DNA of 64,000 nucleotides from Oscillospiraceae bacterium (GCA_902781745.1 CACZKM010000012.1:1-64000), one strand, 5' to 3'; numbered from the stretch's first letter, positions 1-8,993 are shown. The notes: a model not told the origin generated them from the letters alone. Numbers and translations are program-made.

Positions 1-101
1 TTTGAGACTGCATGAGACGGTATGACGCGCTTGCGCGTCATGAGCGTGCGTAGCACGCGGATTCCCAAATTAAAGCTTTTAATTTGGGAATAGTATCAGA
101 G
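1..101. repeat. 101-bp hairpin repeat, left copy (cut by window edge)
   Basis: This sequence is the reverse complement of 29725-29825 with one mismatch in 101 bases. It holds three hairpins: TGACGCGC/GCGCGTCA (23-40), GCGTGC/GCACGC (44-58) and ATTCCCAAATT/AATTTGGGAAT (61-91) with AAAGCTTT in its loop. Its inner end reads AATAGTATCA (89-98). Read on the minus strand, the first three bases of that end (TGA, 96-98) are the stop codon of the upstream peptidase gene. The repeat may continue beyond base 1. Confidence 0.9.
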
Positions 102-1802
102 GGCCGCCTCCAGGTCCCGGAGAAGGGCTTCGCTCTCCTTGGCCACCTCCTGCAGGGCCCCGGGCTCAAAGGGGGACTTGAGGCCCGCCTCGGCCAGCAG
201 GTCGGTAAAGACCTTCTCGCCGCCCTGGGACAGGAAGCGGACATAGCGGCGGAAGGCGTCGTGATAGTCCTTCCGGGATTCCAGCAGGAACTGGAGGGCC
301 GCCGTCTGGGCCAGGCAGTAGTCGATATAATAGAAGGGGGTCTCGTAGATGTGCATCTGATACTGCCACCGGGTCCCCTCCTCCAGGTAGGGCACCCCGT
401 CGAAGGAGAGGTGGGGGCGGAACGCCGCCTCCAGCCTGCGCCAGGCGACCTTGCGGTCTTCGGGAGTCCAGTCCGGGTTCTCATAAACCTGCCGCTGGAA
501 GTCGTCTACGATGGTCCCGTAGGGCAGGAAGGACAGGGCGTCCAGCAGGTGCATGAACTGGTAGCGCCGGGCGTCCTCCCCGAAGAAGCCCTCCATATAG
601 GGCCAGGCGAAGAACTCCATGCTCATGGAGTGGGTCTCGGCGGTCTCCATGCCGCCCACGTTCAGCTCCACCACGTACTTGTTGTCCGCGATGGTGTAGT
701 CGGCAAAGGCGTGGCCGGCCTCGTGGGTCACCACGTCCACGTCCCCGGCGGTGCCGTTGAAGTTGGCCAGGATGAAGGGCTGCTTGTAGGCCATGAAGCT
801 GGTGCAGTAGCCGCCCCCCCACTTGTGCTTCCGGGACTCCACGTCGAAGGCCTCGGTCTCCAGCATGAAGTCGAAGAATCTCCCCGTCTCGGGGCTCATG
901 TCGTGGTACATGGCCCTGGCGGCGGCGAAGATGGCCTCCTTGCCCCCCTTGGGGGCGGGGTCTCCCTGGGGGAAGATCAGGTCGTAGTCGTAGACCATCA
1001 GCCTGTCCACGCCCAGCTTCTTCCCGATCTCGGTGCGCAGCCGGGCCACCACGGGGACGACGTCCTTCCGGATGTTCTCCCGGAAGGCCTTGACCTCCTC
1101 GGGGCCGTAGCACAGGCGGCCCATGCGGTAGTAGCCCAGCTCCACGAAATTCTTGCAGCCCATCTTCTTCGCCATCCGGTCCCGGACCTTCACCATCTGG
1201 TCGAAGATCTCGTCCAGGTCGGCGCTGTGGGCCTTGAGGGTATTGCCCAGGACCTCATAGGCCTCTTTTCTGGTGGCCCGGTCCGGGGACTTGGCGTATT
1301 TCATCAGCATGGGCCGGGGGAGCTTCTCCCCCCGGAAGTCGAACTCCATGGCCGCCATGAGCTGGGAGTAGCGGCTGACCAGCTTGTTCTCCTCCACCAT
1401 GTCCTCGATGATCTCCGGGGACATGGATTTCAGCTCCACCTCGAAGGAGCGGAACACCAGGGGGATGATGGCCCCGCTGTCCTCCAGCTCCTTTCGGAAG
1501 GGGGTGTCCAGCATGGCCTTCGTATAGGCCAGCATCTCGTTCTGGGCCAGGGGGCCCACCTCGTCGTAGTAGTCCTTTTCCGCCACGTAGAACTCGTCCA
1601 CGGTGTTGATGCTGTAGCGCATATAGGACAGGGCCTCGGCGGTCTGCCACCGGACGGACAGGGCGTTGCACCTGTCCCGGGCCGCCAGGACATCGGCGGC
1701 GGTCTGCGCCTCCTTCACCTGGCGGATGACCTCTTCCATCTCCCGGGTGAATTCCTCAATGGTCACCCGCTCGTAGTTCAGTTCGGAAACTTTCACTGCC
1801 AT
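96..1802 (-). CDS. Oligoendopeptidase F-like M3 metallopeptidase
   Basis: A cytoplasmic zinc peptidase of family M3 that cuts short peptides during peptide turnover. The zinc motif HEAGH is at about residues 360-364, and Glu389, 25 residues after the second His, is in the place of the third zinc ligand. The 568 residues match the short PepF-like branch, and there is no signal peptide. It begins four bases after the stop of the P1 peptidase gene, so it is the last gene of a murC-P1-M3 run. Its TGA stop is supplied by the first bases of the hairpin repeat at the window edge, so the reading frame ends exactly where the repeat begins. The family call is firm; the true substrates are unknown. Confidence 0.93.
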   Translation of the reverse strand: MAVKVSELNYERVTIEEFTREMEEVIRQVKEAQTAADVLAARDRCNALSVRWQTAEALSYMRYSINTVDEFYVAEKDYYDEVGPLAQNEMLAYTKAMLDTPFRKELEDSGAIIPLVFRSFEVELKSMSPEIIEDMVEENKLVSRYSQLMAAMEFDFRGEKLPRPMLMKYAKSPDRATRKEAYEVLGNTLKAHSADLDEIFDQMVKVRDRMAKKMGCKNFVELGYYRMGRLCYGPEEVKAFRENIRKDVVPVVARLRTEIGKKLGVDRLMVYDYDLIFPQGDPAPKGGKEAIFAAARAMYHDMSPETGRFFDFMLETEAFDVESRKHKWGGGYCTSFMAYKQPFILANFNGTAGDVDVVTHEAGHAFADYTIADNKYVVELNVGGMETAETHSMSMEFFAWPYMEGFFGEDARRYQFMHLLDALSFLPYGTIVDDFQRQVYENPDWTPEDRKVAWRRLEAAFRPHLSFDGVPYLEEGTRWQYQMHIYETPFYYIDYCLAQTAALQFLLESRKDYHDAFRRYVRFLSQGGEKVFTDLLAEAGLKSPFEPGALQEVAKESEALLRDLEAAL

Positions 1803-1806
1803 CTGC

Positions 1807-2811
1807 TTATCCTTTCTGTTCCTCCGCCATGGCGCCGAAGGGCAGGTCTCCCAGGGCGATCCGCCCGTGGAGGGACTCCGCCGCCCGGACCGACCGCTGG
1901 ATGGCCTTCTCCACCGCCCGGGCCGCCAGGATGCCCACCACGTCGGGGTCGGCGGAGACCTGGCCGGAGCACATGGCGAACATCGTGTCGCCGTCGAAGG
2001 TGCAGTGGGCGGGGCGGACCGCCCGGGCGATGCCGTTCTGGGCCACGGCGGCCAGCTTGTTGGCCTGGCCCTTGTTCAGGGCGGCGTTGGTGACCACGCA
2101 GCCGATGACGGTGTTCTGCCCGACGAATTTGCCGCTGAAAACGTCCCACTGCCGGGTGCGGTTGGCCACCATCCAGGTCTCGGCGTCCACGAAGCCGGTG
2201 TTCTCCGGGTTCCGGGCCCCTGCCAGGATCTCTCCGTCTTCCACCACGTCTCCCATGGCGTTGCAGGCCACCACGGCCCCCACCATCAAATCGCCCTGCT
2301 GATAGGCAAAGGCCCCGATGCCGCCCTTGACGCCGTAGTCCGGGCCGCAGACCTTGCCCACCAGGCAGCCGGTGCCCGCCCCGTGGTTGCCCTCCCGGAA
2401 GGGCAGGCCCTTCAGGGCCTCCTGGGCGGCGGCATAGCCCATGGCGATATCCGGGCGGATATTGCCCTTGCCGAATTTCAGGTCGAAGAGGACGGCGGCG
2501 CAGACGTTGGGGACCACGGTGATCTGCACGTCCCGGCCGATGCGCTCCTCCTCCAGCTTCCGCATGACGCCGCCGGCGGCGTCCAGGCCGAAGGCGCTGC
2601 CCCCGGTGAGGACCACGCTGTGGACCACCTCCCGGTTGCACACCGGGTCCAGGGCGTCGGTGTCCCGGGTGCCGGGGGAGCCCCCCCGGACGTCCACGCC
2701 GGTGACCGCGCCGTCCCGGCAGAGGATCACCGTGCAGCCGGTGCCCCCCTCAATATCTTCTGCCTGCCCGAACTGGAATCCGGGAATCTCATGGATCTTG
2801 ATCTCTTCCAT
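1807..2811 (-). CDS. P1 family peptidase (DmpA/NylC-like, S58)
   Basis: A self-cleaving N-terminal nucleophile hydrolase of the DmpA/NylC type. Known members are aminopeptidases or amidases acting on small amides. The 334 residues begin with the usual family start (G-T-G-C-T-V near 23-28), carry L-T-G-G-S-A-F-G-L near 68-76, and have N233-T234 before V-I-G, which fits the Asn-Thr cleavage site where Thr becomes the nucleophile. It lies 21 bases after murC and 4 bases before the M3 peptidase gene. Co-transcription with murC suggests a role in peptide recycling, but that is inference. The substrate cannot be told from sequence. Confidence 0.88.
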   Translation of the reverse strand: MEEIKIHEIPGFQFGQAEDIEGGTGCTVILCRDGAVTGVDVRGGSPGTRDTDALDPVCNREVVHSVVLTGGSAFGLDAAGGVMRKLEEERIGRDVQITVVPNVCAAVLFDLKFGKGNIRPDIAMGYAAAQEALKGLPFREGNHGAGTGCLVGKVCGPDYGVKGGIGAFAYQQGDLMVGAVVACNAMGDVVEDGEILAGARNPENTGFVDAETWMVANRTRQWDVFSGKFVGQNTVIGCVVTNAALNKGQANKLAAVAQNGIARAVRPAHCTFDGDTMFAMCSGQVSADPDVVGILAARAVEKAIQRSVRAAESLHGRIALGDLPFGAMAEEQKG

Positions 2812-2832
2812 TTGTATGCTCTCTTTCTCTTC

Positions 2833-4212
2833 TCAGATCACTTCACTCTTCCGGGCCAGCTCCTCGCCCACGGTGTAGATGTTCCCCGCGCCCACGGTGA
2901 GGATCAGATCCCCGGGCCGGGCCTCCTGGGCCAGCCACTGGGCCAGGACCTCCAGGGAGGGAGCGGCCTTGGCGCCCTCTACGGCGTCGGCCAGGTCCTG
3001 GGAGGTGATGCCCACCTCGTTCTTCTCCCGGGCGGCAAAGATCTCCGCCAGGTAGGTCACGTCGGGCTGGGAGAGCACCTGGGCAAACTCGTGGAACAGG
3101 GCCTTGGTCCGGGTGTAGGTGTGGGGCTGGAAGGCGCAGATCACCCGCTTATATCCCAGGGTGGCGGCCATGTCCAGCAGGGCCTTGAGCTCCCCGGGGT
3201 GGTGGGCGTAGTCGTCGTAGACGTCCGCCCCGTTGATCCTGCCCTTGTACTCAAACCGCCGGCCGGCCCCCCGGAAGTCCCCCAGACCTCGGGCAATAGC
3301 CTCTCCGGGGATGCCCAGGATGCAGGCGGCGGAGGCGGCGGCAATGGCGTTCTTCACGTTATGCAGACCGGGGATCTGGAGCTCGATGTGACAGACGGTC
3401 TGGCCGTCGTGGACCAGGTCGAAGGCGGGATAGCCGTCCTCCCAGGTGAGGTTGGCGCTGTGATAGTCCCCGGTCTCCAGGCCGAAGGTCACAACGCCCT
3501 CCTTGCCCTTCAGGGCCTTCATGGTGTTGGCGTCCTCCCCGTTGGCCAGCACCGTGCCGTTCTCCGGCACCAGGTCGGCGAAGGCCCGGAAGGACTTCTC
3601 CACGTCCTCCAGGTCCTTAAAGAAATCCAGGTGGTCGGCCTCCACGTTGAGGATGACCGCCACCGTGGGGAAGAAGGACAGGAAGGAGTTGCAGTACTCG
3701 CAGGACTCCAGGATGATGGTCTTCCCCTTGCCCACCCGGTGGCCGGTGCCCAGCAAGGGCAGGGTGCCGCCGATCATCACCGTGGGGTCGATCCGGGCCG
3801 CCAGGGCGATGTGGGTGCACATGGAGGTGGTGGTGGTCTTGCCGTGGGTGCCCGAGATGCACAGGGCGTTCTCATACCGGCGCATGATGGACCCCCAGGC
3901 CTCCGCCCGCTCGAAGACGGGGATCCCTGCCGCCAGGGCGGCGGCGATCTCCGGGTTGTCGTTGTGGACGGCGGCGGTGCGGATGACCAGGTCCTTGCCC
4001 CGGACCGTCTCGGCAAAATGGCCGATGGTCACGGGGATGCCCAGGGACCGGAGCCGGGCCACCGTGGGGCTCTCCTTCATGTCCGAGCCGGTGATGACCA
4101 GGCCCTCCCCCTGGAGGACCTCCGCCAGGGGAGACATGGAGACCCCGCCGATGCCCACCAGGTGGGCCCGCTTGCCGGGCACGATATAGTCATGGATGCG
4201 ATCTTTTTCCAT
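2833..4212 (-). CDS. murC: UDP-N-acetylmuramate--L-alanine ligase MurC
   Basis: Adds L-alanine to UDP-MurNAc with ATP, the first step in building the peptidoglycan stem peptide in the cytoplasm. The 459 residues show the Rossmann start H-L-V-G-I-G-G-V-S-M (18-27), the ATP loop GTHGKT (121-126), and further Mur-ligase blocks including E-A-D-H-L and Y-D-D-Y-A-H-H-P. Length is normal. It is the first gene of a three-gene minus-strand run with two peptidases. The ATG follows AAGGTG. About 200 bases separate it from the divergent gene at 4416; a GGGACC/GGTCCC hairpin lies there (4253-4268), but no convincing promoter was found. Confidence 0.97.
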   Translation of the reverse strand: MEKDRIHDYIVPGKRAHLVGIGGVSMSPLAEVLQGEGLVITGSDMKESPTVARLRSLGIPVTIGHFAETVRGKDLVIRTAAVHNDNPEIAAALAAGIPVFERAEAWGSIMRRYENALCISGTHGKTTTTSMCTHIALAARIDPTVMIGGTLPLLGTGHRVGKGKTIILESCEYCNSFLSFFPTVAVILNVEADHLDFFKDLEDVEKSFRAFADLVPENGTVLANGEDANTMKALKGKEGVVTFGLETGDYHSANLTWEDGYPAFDLVHDGQTVCHIELQIPGLHNVKNAIAAASAACILGIPGEAIARGLGDFRGAGRRFEYKGRINGADVYDDYAHHPGELKALLDMAATLGYKRVICAFQPHTYTRTKALFHEFAQVLSQPDVTYLAEIFAAREKNEVGITSQDLADAVEGAKAAPSLEVLAQWLAQEARPGDLILTVGAGNIYTVGEELARKSEVI

Positions 4213-4415
4213 TGGGTTTACACACCTTTTTTATTCAGCTATAATAGGACCGGGGACCGGAAGGTCCCTACCCCAAGCAAAAGCTTCTGATACAAAAACA
4301 CAGATATGATCTTAAAATTTGTGCCGATATATTATATACAATCCGATGGGACTTGGCAAGTATTTCCGACGTTCTTTTCCCCCATCGTTGCTTTTTCTGC
4401 AAAGGAGGCCTTTGG

Positions 4416-4922
4416 ATGACCCTCTACGGAATACAGGATGCGCCGCCTCCGGTCCTTTTATCCTATGCCCTGGCCCGGGAGTTCGGGCTGGCCTGCCTGC
4501 CCAGGATCGCCCGGACCCGCCGGGGCAAGCCCTACTTTCCCGATCATCCCCACATCCACTTCAACTGGAGCCACAGCGGGGGCTATGTCCTCTGCGCCCT
4601 GTCCGCCGGGCCGGTGGGGGCGGACATCGAGCGGATCCGCCCCCGGCGGGCCGACCTGCCTGCTCACGCCCTGACGGAGCCGGAGCGGCGGGAATACTTC
4701 TCCCTGGGGGGAGACTGGCCCGCCTTCTACACCCTCTGGACCCGGCGGGAGGCCTGGTGCAAGTACACCGGAGAGGGCCTGCGGGCCCGGTGGGGACAGA
4801 CGCCCCCGGAGACCGGCCTGCATTACGGCTCCTACGCCGGGGAAGACTGGCGGGCGTCGGTGTGCGGAGAGGAAGCGGCCCCGGAGACGATCCTCTGGGT
4901 GGACAAAGGTGACCTGGGATGA
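4416..4922 (+). CDS. 4'-phosphopantetheinyl transferase (Sfp family, small)
   Basis: Would move the phosphopantetheine arm of CoA onto a carrier protein. Family motifs are present: F-N-W-S-H-S-G (49-55), G-A-D-I-E-R-I (68-74, with the metal-binding D-x-E) and W-T-R-R-E-A-W-C-K-Y-T-G-E-G (108-121), where the usual Lys of W-x-x-K-E-A is Arg. At 168 residues it is clearly shorter than Sfp (about 220). The ATG at 4416 is chosen because AAAGGAGG (4401-4408) precedes it by 7 bases. The frame stays open upstream from 4353 and there resembles the start of a ComF protein. It overlaps the next gene by four bases (ATGA). No carrier-protein or synthase gene is nearby, so the target is unknown. Confidence 0.85.
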   Translation: MTLYGIQDAPPPVLLSYALAREFGLACLPRIARTRRGKPYFPDHPHIHFNWSHSGGYVLCALSAGPVGADIERIRPRRADLPAHALTEPERREYFSLGGDWPAFYTLWTRREAWCKYTGEGLRARWGQTPPETGLHYGSYAGEDWRASVCGEEAAPETILWVDKGDLG

Positions 4923-5533
4923 AGCTGGGACGCGATTTCTATGACCGGGATACCTGTCAGGTGGCCCGGGACCTGCTGGGCAAGTATCTGGTGCGGGTGC
5001 AAGACGGCGTCCCCCTGGCGGTGCGGCTCACGGAGACCGAGGCCTACATCGGCCGGATGGACAAGGCCTGCCACGCCTACAACTACCGCCGGACGGCCCG
5101 GACGGAAACTCTGTTCGCCCCGCCGGGCACCGTCTATCTCTATCTCATCTACGGGATGCACCACTGCCTGAATTTCGTCACCGAGGCCCAGGGGGAGCCT
5201 GCCGCGGTGCTCATCCGGGGCGGGGAGGCGAGAGCCGGGCTGCCCCTTCTCACCCGGAACCGGTTCGGGAAGGGGCCGGAGGACCTGTCCCCCTACCAGC
5301 GGAAGAATTTCCTCAACGGGCCGGGAAAGCTGTGTAAGGCCCTGGCCCTCACCCGGACGGAGAACGGGGCCTCCCTGCTGGGGGACGCGCTCTTCGTCTG
5401 CGACGACCTGGCGGACGTCGGGCTGGAGACCCCGCCGTCGGACCGGGCGCCCCTGACCATCCGGACCGGCAAGCGCATCGGCATCGACTACGCGGAGGAG
5501 GCCGTGGACTTCCCGTGGAGATATTACCTGTAA
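4919..5533 (+). CDS. DNA-3-methyladenine glycosylase (AAG/MPG family)
   Basis: Removes alkylated purines such as 3-methyladenine to start base-excision repair. The 204 residues fit the family: the opening D-F-Y-D-R-D-T near 6-12, the active-site stretch E-T-E-A-Y near 39-43, D-K-A-C-H-A near 50-55, and the R-T-x-T-L-F-A-P-P-G-T-V-Y-L-Y block ending in Y-G-M-H-H-C-L-N. The start codon overlaps the stop of the phosphopantetheinyl transferase gene, so the two are translated from one message. The functions look unrelated, so the pairing is probably only shared transcription. Confidence 0.94.
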   Translation: MKLGRDFYDRDTCQVARDLLGKYLVRVQDGVPLAVRLTETEAYIGRMDKACHAYNYRRTARTETLFAPPGTVYLYLIYGMHHCLNFVTEAQGEPAAVLIRGGEARAGLPLLTRNRFGKGPEDLSPYQRKNFLNGPGKLCKALALTRTENGASLLGDALFVCDDLADVGLETPPSDRAPLTIRTGKRIGIDYAEEAVDFPWRYYL

Positions 5534-5563
5534 GCAATTCTTCGACGCCAAGGAGGCTTCGCC

Positions 5564-6283
5564 ATGAACAGCAGAATCAAAGAACGCCTGAACATGAAGA
5601 CCCAGCCGGTGGCCGTTTTGAAGGCCGACGGGGCTCCCGAGGGGGCCATGGGCTTTAAGGCCGGCGCCATGGGCGCCTGTATGATCGGCATGCTGGAGGC
5701 CGTGTCCAAGGGGCGGACCGCCGCCTTCACCCCGGAGACCTGCGGCTGCGGCGGCGGGATGGCGGGGCTGGGCTTCGCCCCCATGAACCGGGCGCGCATC
5801 GTGCCCTTCCTGTCCAGGGGGACGGCGGAGATGCCCGGGGAGTTTTACAAGGCGTCCCCCGCCCTGGTGGAGACCTTCGTGGACTCCATGCCGTCGGTCT
5901 CCCCCGCTCCCTGCCTCCTGCTCAAGCCCCTGGACCGGGTGACGGAGGATGAGGTCCCGGTCTCCGTGATTTTCCTGGTGAACGCCGACCAGCTCTCCGG
6001 GCTGATCACCCTGGCCAACTATGACGCCCCCGCCGGGGACAACGTCACCGTCCGCTTCGGGTCGGGCTGCGCCCAGTCCATCCTTTACGCCATGGCGGAC
6101 AGCGAGGCGGACGCCAAGCGGTGCACCATCGGCCTGACGGACCCCTCCGGGCGGCTCCATCTCAGCCCGGACCTGCTGTCCTTCTCCATTCCCTGGAAGC
6201 GGTTTCTGGAGATGGAGGCCAACGCCGAGGGGAGCTTTCTCACCAAGGAGACCTGGACCAGGCTCCGGGAGCGGATCCAGTGA
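5564..6283 (+). CDS. DUF169 domain-containing protein
   Basis: A 239-residue protein of the DUF169 family, whose members are widespread in anaerobes and have no settled function. The start K-T-Q-P-V-A-V and the Cys/Gly-rich block T-C-G-C-G-G-G-M-A-G-L-G near residues 65-76 are typical, and a second conserved Cys follows in G-S-G-C-A-Q-S. No membrane segment or signal peptide is visible. AAGGAGG lies 6 bases before the ATG. It follows the glycosylase gene by 30 bases and probably shares its transcript. The clustered Cys suggest metal or redox chemistry, but this is inference. Confidence 0.85.
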   Translation: MNSRIKERLNMKTQPVAVLKADGAPEGAMGFKAGAMGACMIGMLEAVSKGRTAAFTPETCGCGGGMAGLGFAPMNRARIVPFLSRGTAEMPGEFYKASPALVETFVDSMPSVSPAPCLLLKPLDRVTEDEVPVSVIFLVNADQLSGLITLANYDAPAGDNVTVRFGSGCAQSILYAMADSEADAKRCTIGLTDPSGRLHLSPDLLSFSIPWKRFLEMEANAEGSFLTKETWTRLRERIQ

Positions 6284-6341
6284 CGGATCGTCTCGGAGCG
6301 GACGGCTTCTCTGCCGCCGGAACCAAGGGGCGCAAAAAGGC

Positions 6342-6371
6342 TTGATGTAGGCCGACAAGATTTGCTATAAT
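6342..6371 (+). promoter_or_regulatory. Promoter for the radical-SAM pair
   Basis: TTGATG (6342-6347) and TATAAT (6366-6371) with an 18-base spacer, 50 bases before the ATG at 6422. It lies in the gap after the DUF169 gene. Confidence 0.7.
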
Positions 6372-6421
6372 CTAAAATTGGCTATCACGCGGAAATGATT
6401 CCGCTTTGTTTGGAGGTCCGT

Positions 6422-8260
6422 ATGGATCATAAGCTGGAAAAGATCCTCGCCCGGGTCCAGAAGCCCGGGCGGTATGTAGGCGGCGAATACAACGCCGTGG
6501 TAAAAGACAAGGCCGGGGTGGACTGCCGCTTCGCCCTCTGCTTCCCCGACACCTACGAGATCGGGATGTCCAACCTGGGCATGCGCATCCTCTACGGGGT
6601 CATGAACGAGACCGACGGGGTATGGTGCGAGCGGGTCTTCGCCCCCTGGGGGGACATGGAGGACGCCATGCGCCGGGAGGGTCTGCCCCTCTATGCCCTG
6701 GAGAGCGGCGACCCGGTGAAGGACTTCGACTTCGTGGGGTTCTCCGTGGGCTACGAGCTGGCCTACACCAACATCCTCAATCTGCTGGACCTGGCGGGGC
6801 TCCCCCTCCGGGCAGCGGACCGGCCGGACCTGGCCCCCATCGTGGTGGCGGGAGGCACCGCCATGTACGACCCCGAGCCCATCGCCCCCTTTGTGGACAT
6901 CGTCTCCCTGGGAGAGGGCGAGGACGTGACCCTGGAGATGATCCGGCTCTACCGGAGGGCCAAGCAGGAGGGCTGGTCCAAGGCGGAGTACCTGCGCCAG
7001 GCAGCCCGGATCCCCGGGCTGTACATCCCCTCCCTGTACGACGTGACCTATCACGACGACGGGACCGTGGCCGCCGTCACCCCCCGGGACGGAGCTCCGG
7101 CGGTGGTCACCAAGCGGATCGTCACCGATATGAACCGGTCCTACTATCCTGTGAAAACCATCGTCCCCTCCACGGAGGTCACCCAGGACCGGGTGATGCT
7201 GGAGCTCTTCCGGGGCTGCATCCGGGGGTGCCGCTTCTGCCAGGCAGGGTATGTCTACCGCCCCGTCCGGGGGCGGGATTATGAGCTCCTGGTGAAGCAG
7301 GGCATCGAGGCCTGCCGGGACTCGGGCTATCAGGACATGACCCTCATGAGCCTGTCCTCCAGCGACTATCCCGACCTGCTCCCCCTGTGCGACGGGCTGC
7401 TGGACTACTGCCAGCCCCGGAAGATCAGCCTGGCCCTCCCCTCCCTCCGGGCGGACAACTTTTCCATGCGCCTCATGGAAAAGCTCCAGGCCGGCGGGCG
7501 GAAGAGCGGCCTGACCTTCGCCCCGGAGGCCGGGTCCCAGCGGCTGCGGGACGCCATCAACAAGAACGTCACGGAGGAGGACCTTCTCAACTCCTGCCGC
7601 ACCGCCTTTGAGGGGGGGTGGAGCAGCGTGAAGCTCTACTTCATGCTGGGCCTGCCCACGGAGACCGACGAAGACGTGCTGGGCATTGCGGACCTGGCCA
7701 ACAAGGTCTACTACACCTGGAAGACCTACTCCACCAACCGGTCCCGGGGCATTCGAATCACCGTGTCCACCTCCTGCTTCGTGCCCAAGTCCCACACCCC
7801 CTTCCAGTGGGAGGCACAGAACACCATGGAGGAGTACCTGCGAAAGGTCACCCTCCTGCGGGAGCACATGCGGAACAAGTCCATCACCTACAACTGGCAC
7901 GACCCGGAGACCAGCTTCCTGGAGGCCGCCCTCTCCCGGGGGGACCGGCGGCTGGCGGACGTCATCGAGACCGCCTGGCGGAACGGGGCCAAGTTCGACT
8001 CCTGGAGCGAGTATTTCTCCCTCCGGACCTGGCTGGACGCCTTCGCCGCCTGCGGGCTGGACCCGGCCTTTTACGCCAGCCGGGAGCGGGGCAAGGACGA
8101 GGTCCTGCCCTGGTCCATGATCTCCGACGGGGTCAAGACCTCCTACCTGTGGAAGGAAAAGGAGACCGCCTACCAGGGGAAGATCACCCCGGACTGCAAG
8201 GTAAAATGCACCGGCTGCGGGGCCAGCAAGCTGTGCGAGGGAGGGATCTGCCATGTCTGA
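6422..8260 (+). CDS. B12-binding-type radical SAM protein, TIGR03960 family
   Basis: A radical SAM enzyme of the TIGR03960 family, function not established. The N-terminal third resembles the cobalamin-binding-type domain (F-A-L-C-F-P-D-T-Y-E-I-G-M-S-N-L-G near 31-47). The iron-sulfur motif C-I-R-G-C-R-F-C is at about 266-273. The C-terminus carries a second Cys cluster (C-x3-C-x2-C ... C-x4-C) in the last 21 residues. The ATG at 6422 is preferred over one 27 bases upstream because GGAGG (6412-6416) serves it; this gives 612 residues. It overlaps the next gene by 8 bases. These two families usually occur together, often before RNase G and rplU; here neither follows. A tRNA or rRNA modification role is a guess. 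Confidence 0.93.
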   Translation: MDHKLEKILARVQKPGRYVGGEYNAVVKDKAGVDCRFALCFPDTYEIGMSNLGMRILYGVMNETDGVWCERVFAPWGDMEDAMRREGLPLYALESGDPVKDFDFVGFSVGYELAYTNILNLLDLAGLPLRAADRPDLAPIVVAGGTAMYDPEPIAPFVDIVSLGEGEDVTLEMIRLYRRAKQEGWSKAEYLRQAARIPGLYIPSLYDVTYHDDGTVAAVTPRDGAPAVVTKRIVTDMNRSYYPVKTIVPSTEVTQDRVMLELFRGCIRGCRFCQAGYVYRPVRGRDYELLVKQGIEACRDSGYQDMTLMSLSSSDYPDLLPLCDGLLDYCQPRKISLALPSLRADNFSMRLMEKLQAGGRKSGLTFAPEAGSQRLRDAINKNVTEEDLLNSCRTAFEGGWSSVKLYFMLGLPTETDEDVLGIADLANKVYYTWKTYSTNRSRGIRITVSTSCFVPKSHTPFQWEAQNTMEEYLRKVTLLREHMRNKSITYNWHDPETSFLEAALSRGDRRLADVIETAWRNGAKFDSWSEYFSLRTWLDAFAACGLDPAFYASRERGKDEVLPWSMISDGVKTSYLWKEKETAYQGKITPDCKVKCTGCGASKLCEGGICHV

Positions 8261-8924
8261 CCAGCGCATCCTGTTCCGCAAGGCCGGGACCGCCAAATAC
8301 ATCTCCCACCTGGACCTGATGCACACCATGGAGCGGGCCTTCCTCCGGGCGGGCATTTCCATCCGCCACACCCAGGGGTATCACCCCCATCCCTACGTGT
8401 CCATCCCCCTGCCCCTGCCCCTGGGGTTCTCCAGCGACTGCGAAATTTTGGAGTTCGGCCTGGTGGATGGGGCAACCGTCGAGACCCTGCCCGAACAGAT
8501 GAACCGGGCCCTCCCCGCCGGGATCGAAATTCTGGATTGCTACGACGGCGGGCTGGCCTTCAAGAAGCTGGCCTTTGTCCGGTATGACATCACCCTGGAG
8601 TTTGAGACGGCGCAGGCGGAGGAAGGGGCGGAGGATTTTAAGGCGCTGATGGGGCGGGAGAGCTTCGTGGTGCAAAAGAAGAGCAAGAAGGCCAAGGCCG
8701 GCTTTACCGAGGTGGATATCATCCCCCTGGTGGAAGCCGTGGAGGCGGTCCGGGCGGAGGGAACTGTCCTGTCTCTCACCCTTCTGCTGAAGGCCCAGAA
8801 TCCGGGGCTGAATCCCGATGTGCTGCTGCAGGGGTTCAAAAGCGAGTTTCCCGACCTGCATGTCATCTACACCGCCTGCCACAGGCGGGAGATATTGGAT
8901 GAGAACAAGGCCCCTTACCGCTGA
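8253..8924 (+). CDS. TIGR03936 / DUF2344 radical-SAM-associated protein
   Basis: Partner of the preceding radical SAM enzyme; 223 residues. The opening F-R-K-x-G-x-A-K-Y-I-S-H-L-D and the R-A-G-I-S-I-R-H-T-Q-G-Y-H-P-H-P block (about 31-46) are the hallmarks of this family. It has no radical-SAM cysteines of its own. In some relatives the two proteins are fused, which supports a complex. Here the genes overlap by 8 bases, implying coupled translation. The molecular function remains unknown. No clear terminator follows; 172 bases separate it from the pilin gene. Confidence 0.93.
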   Translation: MSDQRILFRKAGTAKYISHLDLMHTMERAFLRAGISIRHTQGYHPHPYVSIPLPLPLGFSSDCEILEFGLVDGATVETLPEQMNRALPAGIEILDCYDGGLAFKKLAFVRYDITLEFETAQAEEGAEDFKALMGRESFVVQKKSKKAKAGFTEVDIIPLVEAVEAVRAEGTVLSLTLLLKAQNPGLNPDVLLQGFKSEFPDLHVIYTACHRREILDENKAPYR

Positions 8925-8993
8925 GCCGGCCCGCCCCGAGGGCTCTGTCCCTGCCGTCCGTCCCCCAAACCTGTTCCATTCCCGTTCAGCTAG

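Noticed and set aside
38..484. Coding frames running from the hairpin repeat into the M3 peptidase region
   Set aside because: They share their last 19 codons only because the repeat is duplicated, and they lie out of frame with the peptidase.
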